This document shows positions 20,811 to 34,300 of a DNA stretch of 64,000 bases, piece after piece. This DNA comes from Hydractinia symbiolongicarpus (lineage: Eukaryota; Cnidaria; Hydrozoa; Anthoathecata; Hydractiniidae), in NCBI RefSeq assembly GCF_029227915.1, contig NC_079886.1:26328501-26392500 (forward strand), read 5' to 3'. A model generated the notes under the pieces. That model was not told where the DNA came from, searched no databases, and worked only from the letters and a program-made list of their open reading frames with translations. The translations under genes were made by a program, and so were the position numbers. Within the stretch, counting starts at the first letter, position 1. Each line of letters starts with the position of its first letter.

Positions 20811-22636
20811 TTAAAGAATCGTTTGGGAAATGAGTTTACTCCCTGCGTACTTTCTTTGTATACTTTTCACTGTACGGGCCGAGTCCGTGATTTACGGAAA
20901 ACCGCGGGTTTTCGTTTGCCGGCGATTAAACTCCTTTTATTCAGCGTCTCATCAAAAATGAAATCATTTTTGAAAACTACAAGTCTCATGCGTTCTATTG
21001 GTGAAAAAATGATTTAAAGAATCGTTCAAGAAGTAATTTTACTCCCTGGGTACTTTCTTTGTATACTTTTGACTATACGGGCCGAGTCCGGGATTTACGG
21101 AAAATTGCGGGTTTTCGTTTGCCAGCGATTAAACTCCTTTTATTCAGCGTCTCATCAAAAATGAAATCGTTTTTGAAAACTACAAGTTTTATGGGTTTTA
21201 GTGATAAAAAATTAATTAAAAAAATCGTTCGGGAAATGAGTTTACTCTAAGTTTACCTTCTTTGTATACATTTGACTATACGGGTCAAGCCCGGGATTTA
21301 CGGGAAATCGCGGGTTTTCGTTTGCCGGCGATTAAACTCCTTTTATTCAGCGTCTCATCAAAAATGAAATCATTTTTGAAAACTACAAGTCTCATGCGTT
21401 TTAGTGGTGAAGAAATAATTTAAAGAATCGTTTGGGAAATGAGTTTACTCCCTGGGTACTTTCTTTGTATACTTTTCACTGTACGGGCCGAGTCCGTGAT
21501 ATACGGAAAATCACGGGTTTTCGTTTGCCGGCAATTAAACTCCTTTTATTCAGCGTCTCATCAAAAATGAAATCATTTTTGAAAACTACAAGTCTCATGC
21601 GTATTAGTGGTGAAGAAATAATTTAAAGAATCGTTTGGGAAATGAGTTTACTCCCTGCGTACTTTCTTTGTATACTTTTCACTGTACGGGCCGAGTCCGT
21701 GATATACGGAAAACCGCGGGTTTTCGTTTGCCGGCGATTAAACTCCTTTTATTCAGCGTCTCATCAAAAATGAAATCATTTTTGAAAACTACAAGTCTCA
21801 TGCGTTTTAGTGGTGAAGAAATAATTTAAAAAATCGTTCGGCAAATGAGTTTACTCCCTGGGTATTTTCTTTGTTTACATTCGACTATACGGCCAAGCCC
21901 GGGATTTACGGGAAATCGCGGGTTTTCGTTTGCCGGCGATTAAACTCCTTTTATTCAGCGTCTCATCAAAAATGAAATCATTTTTGAAAACTACAAGTCT
22001 CATGCGTTTTAGTGGTGAAGAAATAATTCAAAAAATCGTTCGGGAAATGAGTTTACTCCCAGTTTACTTTCTTTGTATACATTTGACTTTACGGGTCAAG
22101 CCCGGGATTTACGGCAAATCGCGGGTTTTCGTTTGCCGGCGATTAAACTCCTTTTATTCACCGTGTCATCAAAAATGAAATCATTTTTGAAAACTACAAG
22201 TCTCATGCGTTTTAGTGGTGAAGAAATGATTTAAAGAATCGTTCGAGAAGTGATTTTACTCCCTGGGTACTTTCTTTGTATACTTTTGACTATACGGGCC
22301 GAGTCTGGGATTTACGGGAAATTGCGGGTTTTCGTTTGCCGGCGATTAAACTCCTTTTATTCAGCGTCTCATCAAAAAGGAAATCGTGTTTGAAATCTAC
22401 AAGTATCATGCGTTTTAATGGTAAAAAATTAATTTAAAAAATCGTTCGGGAAATGAGTTTACTCACAGTTTACTTCCCTTGTATACATTTGACTATACGG
22501 GTCAAGCCCGGGATTTACGGCAAATCGCGGGTTTTCGTTTGCTGGTGATTAAACTCCTTTTATTCAGCGTCTCATCAAAAACGAAATCATTTTTGAAAAC
22601 TACAAGTCTTATGCGTTTTAGTGGTAAAAAATTAAT
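20811..22636 (+). repeat. 1826-bp nine-monomer unit, copy 1
   Basis: Distinctive variants at 20823, 21059, 21432, 21635 and 21930 recur at 22649, 22885, 23258, 23461 and 23756, always 1826 bp later. These include CGTTCTATTGGTG, GTTTTATGGGTTTTAGTGAT and GCGTATTAGTGG, each rare elsewhere. Visible differences are very few (for example TTTACCTTC near 21252 versus TTTACTTTC near 23078). Confidence 0.9.
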
Positions 22637-24462
22637 TTAAAGAATCGTTTGGGAAATGAGTTTACTCCCTGCGTACTTTCTTTGTATACTTTTCACTGTA
22701 CGGGCCGAGTCCGTGATTTACGGAAAACCGCGGGTTTTCGTTTGCCGGCGATTAAACTCCTTTTATTCAGCGTCTCATCAAAAATGAAATCATTTTTGAA
22801 AACTACAAGTCTCATGCGTTCTATTGGTGAAAAAATGATTTAAAGAATCGTTCAAGAAGTAATTTTACTCCCTGGGTACTTTCTTTGTATACTTTTGACT
22901 ATACGGGCCGAGTCCGGGATTTACGGAAAATTGCGGGTTTTCGTTTGCCAGCGATTAAACTCCTTTTATTCAGCGTCTCATCAAAAATGAAATCGTTTTT
23001 GAAAACTACAAGTTTTATGGGTTTTAGTGATAAAAAATTAATTAAAAAAATCGTTCGGGAAATGAGTTTACTCTAAGTTTACTTTCTTTGTATACATTTG
23101 ACTATACGGGTCAAGCCCGGGATTTACGGGAAATCGCGGGTTTTCGTTTGCCGGCGATTAAACTCCTTTTATTCAGCGTCTCATCAAAAATGAAATCATT
23201 TTTGAAAACTACAAGTCTCATGCGTTTTAGTGGTGAAGAAATAATTTAAAGAATCGTTTGGGAAATGAGTTTACTCCCTGGGTACTTTCTTTGTATACTT
23301 TTCACTGTACGGGCCGAGTCCGTGATATACGGAAAATCACGGGTTTTCGTTTGCCGGCAATTAAACTCCTTTTATTCAGCGTCTCATCAAAAATGAAATC
23401 ATTTTTGAAAACTACAAGTCTCATGCGTATTAGTGGTGAAGAAATAATTTAAAGAATCGTTTGGGAAATGAGTTTACTCCCTGCGTACTTTCTTTGTATA
23501 CTTTTCACTGTACGGGCCGAGTCCGTGATATACGGAAAACCGCGGGTTTTCGTTTGCCGGCGATTAAACTCCTTTTATTCAGCGTCTCATCAAAAATGAA
23601 ATCATTTTTGAAAACTACAAGTCTCATGCGTTTTAGTGGTGAAGAAATAATTTAAAAAATCGTTCGGCAAATGAGTTTACTCCCTGGGTATTTTCTTTGT
23701 TTACATTCGACTATACGGCCAAGCCCGGGATTTACGGGAAATCGCGGGTTTTCGTTTGCCGGCGATTAAACTCCTTTTATTCAGCGTCTCATCAAAAATG
23801 AAATCATTTTTGAAAACTACAAGTCTCATGCGTTTTAGTGGTGAAGAAATAATTCAAAAAATCGTTCGGGAAATGAGTTTACTCCCAGTTTACTTTCTTT
23901 GTATACATTTGACTTTACGGGTCAAGCCCGGGATTTACGGCAAATCGCGGGTTTTCGTTTGCCGGCGATTAAACTCCTTTTATTCACCGTGTCATCAAAA
24001 ATGAAATCATTTTTGAAAACTACAAGTCTCATGCGTTTTAGTGGTGAAGAAATGATTTAAAGAATCGTTCGAGAAGTGATTTTACTCCCTGGGTACTTTC
24101 TTTGTATACTTTTGACTATACGGGCCGAGTCTGGGATTTACGGGAAATTGCGGGTTTTCGTTTGCCGGCGATTAAACTCCTTTTATTCAGCGTCTCATCA
24201 AAAAGGAAATCGTGTTTGAAATCTACAAGTATCATGCGTTTTAATGGTAAAAAATTAATTTAAAAAATCGTTCGGGAAATGAGTTTACTCACAGTTTACT
24301 TCCCTTGTATACATTTGACTATACGGGTCAAGCCCGGGATTTACGGCAAATCGCGGGTTTTCGTTTGCTGGTGATTAAACTCCTTTTATTCAGCGTCTCA
24401 TCAAAAACGAAATCATTTTTGAAAACTACAAGTCTTATGCGTTTTAGTGGTAAAAAATTAAT
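22637..24462 (+). repeat. 1826-bp nine-monomer unit, copy 2
   Basis: Direct tandem copy of 20811-22636. The end is placed where the continuation changes from TAAAGAATCGTTTGGG (22634) to TAAAAAATCGTTCGGG (24460). The near-perfect match implies a recent tandem duplication. Confidence 0.9.
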
Positions 24463-25389
24463 TTAAAAAATCGTTCGGGAAATGAGTTTACTCCCAGTTT
24501 ACTTTCTTTGCATACATTTGACTATACGGGTGAAGCCCGGGATTTACGGGAAATTGCGGGTTTTCGTTTGCCAGCGATTAAACTCCTTTTATTCAGCGTC
24601 TCATCAAAAATGAAATCGTTTTTGAAAACTACAAGTCTTATGCGTTTTAGTGGTAAAAAATTAATTTAAAAAATCGTTCGGGAAATGAGTTTACTCCCAG
24701 TTTACTTTCTTTGTATACATTTGACTTTACGGGTCAAGCCCGGGATTTACGGCAAATCGCGGGTTTTCGTTTGCCGGCGATTAAACTCCTTTTATTCAGC
24801 GTGTCATCAAAAATGAAATCATTTTTGAAAACTACAAGTCTCATGCGTTTTAGTGGTGAAGAAATAATTCAAAAAATCGTTCGGCAAATGAGTTTACCCC
24901 CGGGGTAATTTCTTTGTATACATTCGACTATACGGCCAAGCCCGGATTTACGGGAAATCGCGGGTTTTCGTTTGCCGGCGATTAAACGCCTTTTATTCAG
25001 CGTCTCATCAAAAACGAAATTATCTTTGAAAACTACAAGTCTCATGCGTTTTAGTGGTGAAAAAATAATTTAAAGAATCGTTTGGGAAATGAGTTTACTC
25101 CCTGGGTACTTTCTTTGTATACTTTTCACTGTACGGGCCGAGTCCGTGATATACGGAAAATCGCGGGATTTCGTTTGCCGGCGATTAAACTCCTTTTATT
25201 CAGCGTCTCATCAAAAACGAAGTCATTTTTGAAAACTACAAGTCTCATGCGTTTTAGTGGTGAAAAAATAATTTAAAGAATCGTTCGGGAAATGAGTTTA
25301 CTCCCCGGGTACTTTCTTTGTATACTTTTCACTGTACGGGCCGAGTCCGTGATATAAGGAAAATCGCGGGATTTCGTTTGCCGGCGATT

Positions 25390-27825
25390 AAACACCTTTT
25401 ATTCAGCGTCTCATCAAGAATGAAATCATTTTTGAAAACTGCAAGTCTCATGCGTTTTAGTGGTGAAAAAATAATTTAAAGAATCGTTCGGGAAGTGAGG
25501 TTACTCCCTGGGTACTTTCTTTGTATACTTTTGACTATACGGGCCGAGTCCGGGATTTACGGGAAATTGCGGGTTTTCGTTTGCCAGCGATTAAACTCCA
25601 TTTATTCAGCGTCTCATCAAAAATGAAATCGTTTTTGAAAACTACAAGTCTTATGCGTTTTAGTGGTAAAAAATTAATTTAAAAAATCGTTCGGGAAATG
25701 AGTTTACTCTAAGTTTACTTTCTTTGTATACATTTGACTATACGGGTCAAGCCCGGGATTTACGGGAAATCGCGGGTTTTCGTTTGCCGGCGATTAAACT
25801 CCTTTTATTCAGCGTCTCATCAAAAAATGAAATCATTTTTGAAAACTACAAGTCTCATGCGTTTTAGTGGTGAAGAAATAATTTAAAGAATCGTTTGGGA
25901 AATGAGTTTACTCCCTGGGTACTTTCTTTGTATACTTTTCACTGTACGGGCCGAGTCCGTGATATACGGAAAATCACGGGTTTTCGTTTGCCGGCGATTA
26001 AACTCATTTTATTCAGCGTCTCATCAAAAATGAAATCATTTTTGAAAACTACAAGTCTCATGCGTTTTAGTGGTGAAGAAATAATTTAAAGAATCGTTTG
26101 GGAAATGAGTTTACTCCCTGCGTACTTTCTTTGTATACTTTTCACTGTACGGGCCGAGTCCGTGATATACGGAAAACCGCGGGTTTTCGTTTGCCGGCGA
26201 TTAAACTCCTTTTATTCAGCGTCTCATCAAAAATGAAATCATTTTTGAAAACTACAAGTCTCATGCGTTTTAGTGGTGAAGAAATAATTTAAAAAATCGT
26301 TCGGCAAATGAGTTTACTCCCTGGGTATTTTCTTTGTTTACATTCGACTATACGGCCAAGCCCGGGATTTACGGGAAATCGCGGGTTTTCGTTTGCCGGC
26401 GATTAAACTCCTTTTATTCAGCGTCTCATCAAAAATGAAATCATTTTTGAAAACTACAAGTCTCATGCGTTTTAGTGGTGAAGAAATAATTCAAAAAATC
26501 GTTCGGGAAATGAGTTTACTCCCAGTTTACTTTCTTTGTATACATTTGACTTTACGGGTCAAGCCCGGGATTTACGGCAAATCGCGGGTTTTCGTTTGCC
26601 GGCGATTAAACACCTTTTATTCAGCGTCTCATCAAGAATGAAATCATTTTTGAAAACTGCAAGTCTCATGCGTTTTAGTGGTGAAAAAATAATTTAAAGA
26701 ATCGTTCGGGAAGTGAGGTTACTCCCTGGGTACTTTCTTTGTATACTTTTGACTATACGGGCCGAGTCCGGGATTTACGGGAAATTGCGGGTTTTCGTTT
26801 GCCAGCGATTAAACTCCATTTATTCAGCGTCTCATCAAAAATGAAATCGTTTTTGAAAACTACAAGTCTTATGCGTTTTAGTGGTAAAAAATTAATTTAA
26901 AAAATCGTTCGGGAAATGAGTTTACTCTAAGTTTACTTTCTTTGTATACATTTGACTATACGGGTCAAGCCCGGGATTTACGGGAAATCGCGGGTTTTCG
27001 TTTGCCGGCGATTAAACTCCTTTTATTCAGCGTCTCATCAAAAAATGAAATCATTTTTGAAAACTACAAGTCTCATGCGTTTTAGTGGTGAAGAAATAAT
27101 TTAAAGAATCGTTTGGGAAATGAGTTTACTCCCTGGGTACTTTCTTTGTATACTTTTCACTGTACGGGCCGAGTCCGTGATATACGGAAAATCACGGGTT
27201 TTCGTTTGCCGGCGATTAAACTCATTTTATTCAGCGTCTCATCAAAAATGAAATCATTTTTGAAAACTACAAGTCTCATGCGTTTTAGTGGTGAAGAAAT
27301 AATTTAAAGAATCGTTTGGGAAATGAGTTTACTCCCTGCGTACTTTCTTTGTATACTTTTCACTGTACGGGCCGAGTCCGTGATATACGGAAAACCGCGG
27401 GTTTTCGTTTGCCGGCGATTAAACTCCTTTTATTCAGCGTCTCATCAAAAATGAAATCATTTTTGAAAACTACAAGTCTCATGCGTTTTAGTGGTGAAGA
27501 AATAATTTAAAAAATCGTTCGGCAAATGAGTTTACTCCCTGGGTATTTTCTTTGTTTACATTCGACTATACGGCCAAGCCCGGGATTTACGGGAAATCGC
27601 GGGTTTTCGTTTGCCGGCGATTAAACTCCTTTTATTCAGCGTCTCATCAAAAATGAAATCATTTTTGAAAACTACAAGTCTCATGCGTTTTAGTGGTGAA
27701 GAAATAATTCAAAAAATCGTTCGGGAAATGAGTTTACTCCCAGTTTACTTTCTTTGTATACATTTGACTTTACGGGTCAAGCCCGGGATTTACGGCAAAT
27801 CGCGGGTTTTCGTTTGCCGGCGATT
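25390..27825 (+). repeat. 1218-bp six-monomer tandem duplication
   Basis: The variant GATTAAACACCTTTTATTC, followed by AAAACTGCAAG, occurs at about 25387 and 26605. The following monomers, including the private change AAACTCATTTTATTC, repeat at 1218 bp (25895/27113 and 26098/27316). The second copy then continues into the sequence family seen 3855 bp upstream. Confidence 0.87.
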
Positions 27826-29749
27826 AAACTCCTTTTATTCACCGTGTCATCAAAAATGAAATCATTTTTGAAAACTACAAGTCTCATGCGTTTTAGTGGT
27901 GAAGAAATGATTTAAAGAATCGTTCGAGAAGTGATTTTACTCCCTGGGTACTTTCTTTGTATACTTTTGACTATACGGGCCGAGTCTGGGATTTACGGGA
28001 AATTGCGGGTTTTCGTTTGCCGGCGATTAAACTCCTTTTATTCAGCGTCTCATCAAAAAGGAAATCGTGTTTGAAATCTACAAGTATCATGCGTTTTAAT
28101 GGTAAAAAATTAATTTAAAAAATCGTTCGGGAAATGAGTTTACTCACAGTTTACTTCCCTTGTATACATTTGACTATACGGGTCAAGCCCGGGATTTACG
28201 GCAAATCGCGGGTTTTCGTTTGCTGGTGATTAAACTCCTTTTATTCAGCGTCTCATCAAAAACGAAATCATTTTTGAAAACTACAAGTCTTATGCGTTTT
28301 AGTGGTAAAAAATTAATTTAAAAAATCGTTCGGGAAATGAGTTTACTCCCAGTTTACTTTCTTTGCATACATTTGACTATACGGGTGAAGCCCGGGATTT
28401 ACGGGAAATTGCGGGTTTTCGTTTGCCAGCGATTAAACTCCTTTTATTCAGCGTCTCATCAAAAATGAAATCGTTTTTGAAAACTACAAGTCTTATGCGT
28501 TTTAGTGGTAAAAAATTAATTTAAAAAATCGTTCGGGAAATGAGTTTACTCCCAGTTTACTTTCTTTGTATACATTTGACTTTACGGGTCAAGCCCGGGA
28601 TTTACGGCAAATCGCGGGTTTTCGTTTGCCGGCGATTAAACTCCTTTTATTCAGCGTGTCATCAAAAATGAAATCATTTTTGAAAACTACAAGTCTCATG
28701 CGTTTTAGTGGTGAAGAAATAATTCAAAAAATCGTTCGGCAAATGAGTTTACCCCCGGGGTAATTTCTTTGTATACATTCGACTATACGGCCAAGCCCGG
28801 ATTTACGGGAAATCGCGGGTTTTCGTTTGCCGGCGATTAAACGCCTTTTATTCAGCGTCTCATCAAAAACGAAATTATCTTTGAAAACTACAAGTCTCAT
28901 GCGTTTTAGTGGTGAAAAAATAATTTAAAGAATCGTTTGGGAAATGAGTTTACTCCCTGGGTACTTTCTTTGTATACTTTTCACTGTACGGGCCGAGTCC
29001 GTGATATACGGAAAATCGCGGGATTTCGTTTGCCGGCGATTAAACTCCTTTTATTCAGCGTCTCATCAAAAACGAAGTCATTTTTGAAAACTACAAGTCT
29101 CATGCGTTTTAGTGGTGAAAAAATAATTTAAAGAATCGTTCGGGAAATGAGTTTACTCCCCGGGTACTTTCTTTGTATACTTTTCACTGTACGGGCCGAG
29201 TCCGTGATATAAGGAAAATCGCGGGATTTCGTTTGCCGGCGATTAAACACCTTTTATTCAGCGTCTCATCAAGAATGAAATCATTTTTGAAAACTGCAAG
29301 TCTCATGCGTTTTAGTGGTGAAAAAATAATTTAAAGAATCGTTCGGGAAGTGAGGTTACTCCCTGGGTACTTTCTTTGTATACTTTTGACTATACGGGCC
29401 GAGTCCGGGATTTACGGGAAATTGCGGGTTTTCGTTTGCCAGCGATTAAACTCCATTTATTCAGCGTCTCATCAAAAATGAAATCGTTTTTGAAAACTAC
29501 AAGTCTTATGCGTTTTAGTGGTAAAAAATTAATTTAAAAAATCGTTCGGGAAATGAGTTTACTCTAAGTTTACTTTCTTTGTATACATTTGACTATACGG
29601 GTCAAGCCCGGGATTTACGGGAAATCGCGGGTTTTCGTTTGCCGGCGATTAAACTCCTTTTATTCAGCGTCTCATCAAAAAATGAAATCATTTTTGAAAA
29701 CTACAAGTCTCATGCGTTTTAGTGGTGAAGAAATAATTTAAAGAATCGT

Positions 29750-31380
29750 TTGGGAAATGAGTTTACTCCCTGGGTACTTTCTTTGTATACTTTTCACTGT
29801 ACGGGCCGAGTCCGTGATATACGGAAAATCACGGGTTTTCGTTTGCCGGCGATTAAACTCATTTTATTCAGCGTCTCATCAAAAATGAAATCATTTTTGA
29901 AAACTACAAGTCTCATGCGTTTTAGTGGTGAAGAAATAATTTAAAGAATCGTTTGGGAAATGAGTTTACTCCCTGCGTACTTTCTTTGTATACTTTTCAC
30001 TGTACGGGCCGAGTCCGTGATATACGGAAAACCGCGGGTTTTCGTTTGCCGGCGATTAAACTCCTTTTATTCAGCGTCTCATCAAAAATGAAATCATTTT
30101 TGAAAACTACAAGTCTCATGCGTTTTAGTTGTGAAGAAATAATTTAAAAAATCGTTCGGCAAATGAGTTTACTCCCTGGGTATTTTCTTTGTTTACATTC
30201 GACTATACGGCCAAGCCCGGGATTTACGGGAAATCGCGGGTTTTCGTTTGCCGGCGATTAAACTCCTTTTATTCAGCGTCTCATCAAAAATGAAATCATT
30301 TTTGAAAACTACAAGTCTCATGCGTTTTAGTGGTGAAGAAATAATTTAAAGAATCGTTTGGGAAATGAGTTTACTCCCTGGGTACTTTCTTTGTATACTT
30401 TTCACTGTACGGGCCGAGTCCGTGATATACGAAAAATCACGGGTTTTCGTTTGCCGGCGATTAAACTCCTTTTATTCAGCGTCTCATCAAAAATGAAATC
30501 ATTTTTGAAAACTACAAGTCTCATGCGTTTTAGTGGTGAAGAAATAATTTAAAGAATCGTTTGGGAAATGAGTTTACTCCCTGCGTACTTTCTTTGTATA
30601 CTTTTCACTGTACGGGCCGAGTCCGTGATATACGGAAAACCGCGGGTTTTCGTTTGCCGGCGATTAAACTCCTTTTATTCAGCGTCTCATCAAAAATGAA
30701 ATCATTTTTGAAAACTACAAGTCTCATGCGTTTTAGTGGTGAAGAAATAATTTAAAAAATCGTTCGGCAAATGAGTTTACTCCCTGGGTATTTTCTTTGT
30801 TTACATTCGACTATACGGCCAAGCCCGGGATTTACGGGAAATCGCGGGTTTTCGTTTGCCGGCGATTAAACTCCTTTTATTCAGCGTTTCATCAAAAATG
30901 AAATCATTTTTGAAAACTACAAGTCTCATGCGTTTTAGTGGTGAAGGAATAATTTAAAGAATCGTTTGGGAAATGAGTTTACTCCCTGGGTACTTTCTTT
31001 GTATACTTTTCACTGTACGGGCCGAGTCCGTGATATACGGAAAATCACGGGTTTTCGTTTGCCGGCGATTAAACTCCTTTTATTCAGTGTCTCATCAAAA
31101 ATGAAATCATTTTTGAAAACTACAAGTCTCATGCGTTTTAGTGGTGAAGAAATAATTTAAAGAATCGTTTGGGAAATGAGTTTACTCCCTGCGTACTTTC
31201 TTTGTATACTTTTCACTGTACGGGCCGAGTCCGTGATATACGGAAAACCGCGGGTTTTCGTTTGCCGGCGATTAAACTCCTTTTATTCAGCGTCTCATCA
31301 AAAATGAAATCATTTTTGAAAACTACAAGTCTCATGCGTTTTAGTGGTGAAGAAATAATTTAAAAAATCGTTCGGCAAAT
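29750..31380 (+). repeat. 608-bp three-monomer higher-order repeat
   Basis: The monomer trio GGAAAATCACGGG, GGAAAACCGCGGG and CGGCCAAGCCCGGG (the last about 1 bp shorter) is repeated with starts at 29750, 30358 and 30966, each 608 bp apart. Minor changes such as GATATACGAAAAATC at about 30424 distinguish the copies. Confidence 0.85.
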
Positions 31381-34300
31381 GAGTTTACTCCCTGGGTATT
31401 TTCTTTGTTTACATTCGACTATACGGCCAAGCCCGGGATTTACGGGAAATCGCGGGTTTTCGTTTGCCGGCGATTAAACTCCTTTTATTCAGCGTCTCAT
31501 CAAAAACGAAATCATTTTTGAAAACTACAAGTCTCATACGTTTTAGTGGTGAAAAAATAATTTAAAGAATCGTTTGGGAAATGAGTTTACTCCCTGCGTA
31601 CTTTCTTTGTATTTTTTTCACTGTACGGGCCGAGTCCGTGATTTACGGAAAACCGCGGGTTTTCGTTTGCCGGCGATTAAACTCCTTTTATTCAGCGTCT
31701 CATCAAAAATGAAATCATTTTTGAAAACTACAAGTCTCATGCGTTCTAGTGGTGAAAAAATGATTTAAAGAATCGTTCGAGAAGTGATTTTACTCCCTGG
31801 GTACTTTCTTTGTATACTTTTGACTATACGGGCCGAGTCCGGGATTTACGGGAAATTGCGGGTTTTCGTTTGACGATTAAACTCCTTTTATTCAGCGTCT
31901 CATCAAAAATGAAATCGTTTTTGAAAACTACAAGTCTCATGCGTTTTAATGGTAAAAAATTAATTTAAAAAATCGTTCGGGAAATGAGTTTACTCACAGT
32001 TTACTTTCCTTGTATACATTTCACTATACGGGTCAAGCCCGTGATTTACGGCAAATCGCGGGTTTTCGTTTGCCGGCGATTAAACTCCTTTTATTTAGCG
32101 TCTCATCAAAAATGAAATCATTTTTGAAAACTACAAGTCTCATGCATTTTAGTGGTAAAGAAATAATTTAAAAAATCGTTCGGCAAATGAGTTTACTCCC
32201 TGGGTATTTTCTTTGTTTACATTCGACTATACGGCCAAGCCCGGGATTTACGGGAAATCGCGGGTTTTCGTTTGCCGGCGATTAAACTCCTTTTATTCAG
32301 CGTCTCATCAAAAATGAAATCATTTTTGAAAACTACAAGTCTCATGCGTTTTAGTGGGGAAGAAATAATTTAAAAAATCGTTCGGCAAATGAGTTTACTC
32401 CCTTGGTATTTCCTTTGTTTACATTCGACTATACGGCCAAGCCCGGGATTTACGGGAAATCGCGGGTTTTCGTTTGCCGGCGATTAAACTCCTTTTATTC
32501 AGCGTCTCATCAAAAACGAAATCATTTTTGAAAACTACAAGTCTCATGCGTTTTAGTGGTGAAGAAATAATTTAAAAAATCGTTCGGCAAATGAGTTTAC
32601 TCCCTGGGTATTTTCTTTGTTTACATTCGACTATACGGCCAAGCCCGGGATTTACGGGAAATCGCGGGTTTTCGTTTGCCGGCGATTAAACTCCTTTTAT
32701 TCAGCGTCTCATCAAAAACGAAATCATTTTTGAAAACTACAAGTCTCATGCGTTTTAGTGGTGAAAAAATAATTTATAGAATCGTTTGGTAAATGAGTTT
32801 ACTCCCTGGGTACTTTCTTTGTATACTTTTCACTGTACGGGCCGAGTCCGGGATTTACGGGAAATTGCGGGTTTTTGTTTGCCAGCGATTAAACTCCTTT
32901 TATTCAGCGTCTCATCAAAAATGAAATCGTTTTTGAAAACTACAAGTCTTATGCGTTTTAGTGCTAAAAATTAATTTAAAAAATCGTTCGGGAAATGAGT
33001 TTACTCCCAGTTTACTTTCTTTGTATACATTTGACTATACGGGTCAAGCCCGGGATTTACGGGAAATCGCGGGTTTTGGTTTGCCGGCGATTAAACTCCT
33101 TTTATTCAGCGTCTCATCAAGAATGAAATCATTTTTAAATACTGCAAGTCTCATGCGTTTTAGTGGTGAAAAAATAATTTAAAGAATCGTTCGGGAAGTG
33201 AGTTTACTCCCCGGGTACTTTCTTTGTATACTTTTGACTATACGGGCCGAGTCCGGGATTTATGGGAAATTGCGGGTTTTCGTTTGCCGGCGATTAAACT
33301 CCTTTTATTCAGCGTCTCATCAAAAATGAAATCGTTTTTGAAAACTGCAAGTCTCATGCGTTTTAGTGGTGAAAAAATAATTTAAAGAATCGTTTGGGAA
33401 ATGAGTTTACTCCCTGGGTACTTTCTTTGTATATATTTCACTGTACGGGCCGAGTCCGTGATATACGGAAAATCGCGGGATTTCGTTTGCCGGCGATTAA
33501 ACTCCTTTTATTCAGCGTCTCATCAAAAACGAAATCATTTTTGAAAACTACAAGTCTCATGCGTTTTAGTGGTGAAAAAGTAATTTAAAGAATCGTTTGG
33601 GAAATGAGTTTACTCCCTGGGTACTTTCTTTGTATACTTTTCACTGTACGGGCCGAGTCCGTGATATACGGAAAATCGCGGGATTTCGTTTGCCGGCGAT
33701 TAAACTCCTTTTATTCAGCGTCTCATCAAAAACGAAGTCATTTTTGAAAACTACAAGTCTCATGCGTTTTAGTGGTGAAAAAATAATTTAAAGAATCGTT
33801 CGGGAAATGAGTTTACTCCCTGGGTACTTTCTTTGTATACTTTTCACTGTACGGGCCGAGTCCGTGATATACGGAAAATCGCGGGATTTCGTTTGCCGGC
33901 GATTAAACTACTTTTATTCAGCGTCTCATCAAAAACGAAATCATTTTTGAAAACTACAAGTCTCATGCGTTTTAGTGGTGAAAAAATAATTTATAGAATC
34001 GTTTGGTAAATGAGTTTACTCCCTGGGTACTTTCTTTGTATACTTTTCACTGTACGGGCCGAGTCCGGGATTTACGGGAAATCGCGGGTTTTCGTTTGCC
34101 GGCGATTAAACTCCTTTTATTCAGCGTCTCATCAAGAATGAAATCATTTTTAAATACTGCAAGTCTCATGCGTTTTAGTGGTGAAAAAATAATTTAAAGA
34201 ATCGTTCGGGAAGTGAGTTTACTCCCCGGGTACTTTCTTTGTATACTTTTGACTATACGGGCCGAGTCCGGGATTTACGGGAAATTGCGGGTTTTCGTTT

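Larger units (their letters stand above)
15441..32780 (+). repeat. 203-bp satellite array, domain 2 with nested higher-order repeats
   Basis: About 85 monomers, distinguished by GGTGAAGAAATAATT, GAGAAGTGATTTTACTCC, TTTGACT(A/T)TACGGGTC, CTCACAGTTTAC and GAAAACCGCGGG variants. Several copy-number events are visible as constant offsets between rare variants: 1826 bp (9 monomers), 1218 bp (6), 3855 bp (19), 5680 bp (28) and 608 bp (3). Short + strand frames of 63-102 codons recur in each copy, but they end at the same stop and shift phase between monomers, so they are not treated as genes. Confidence 0.95.
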
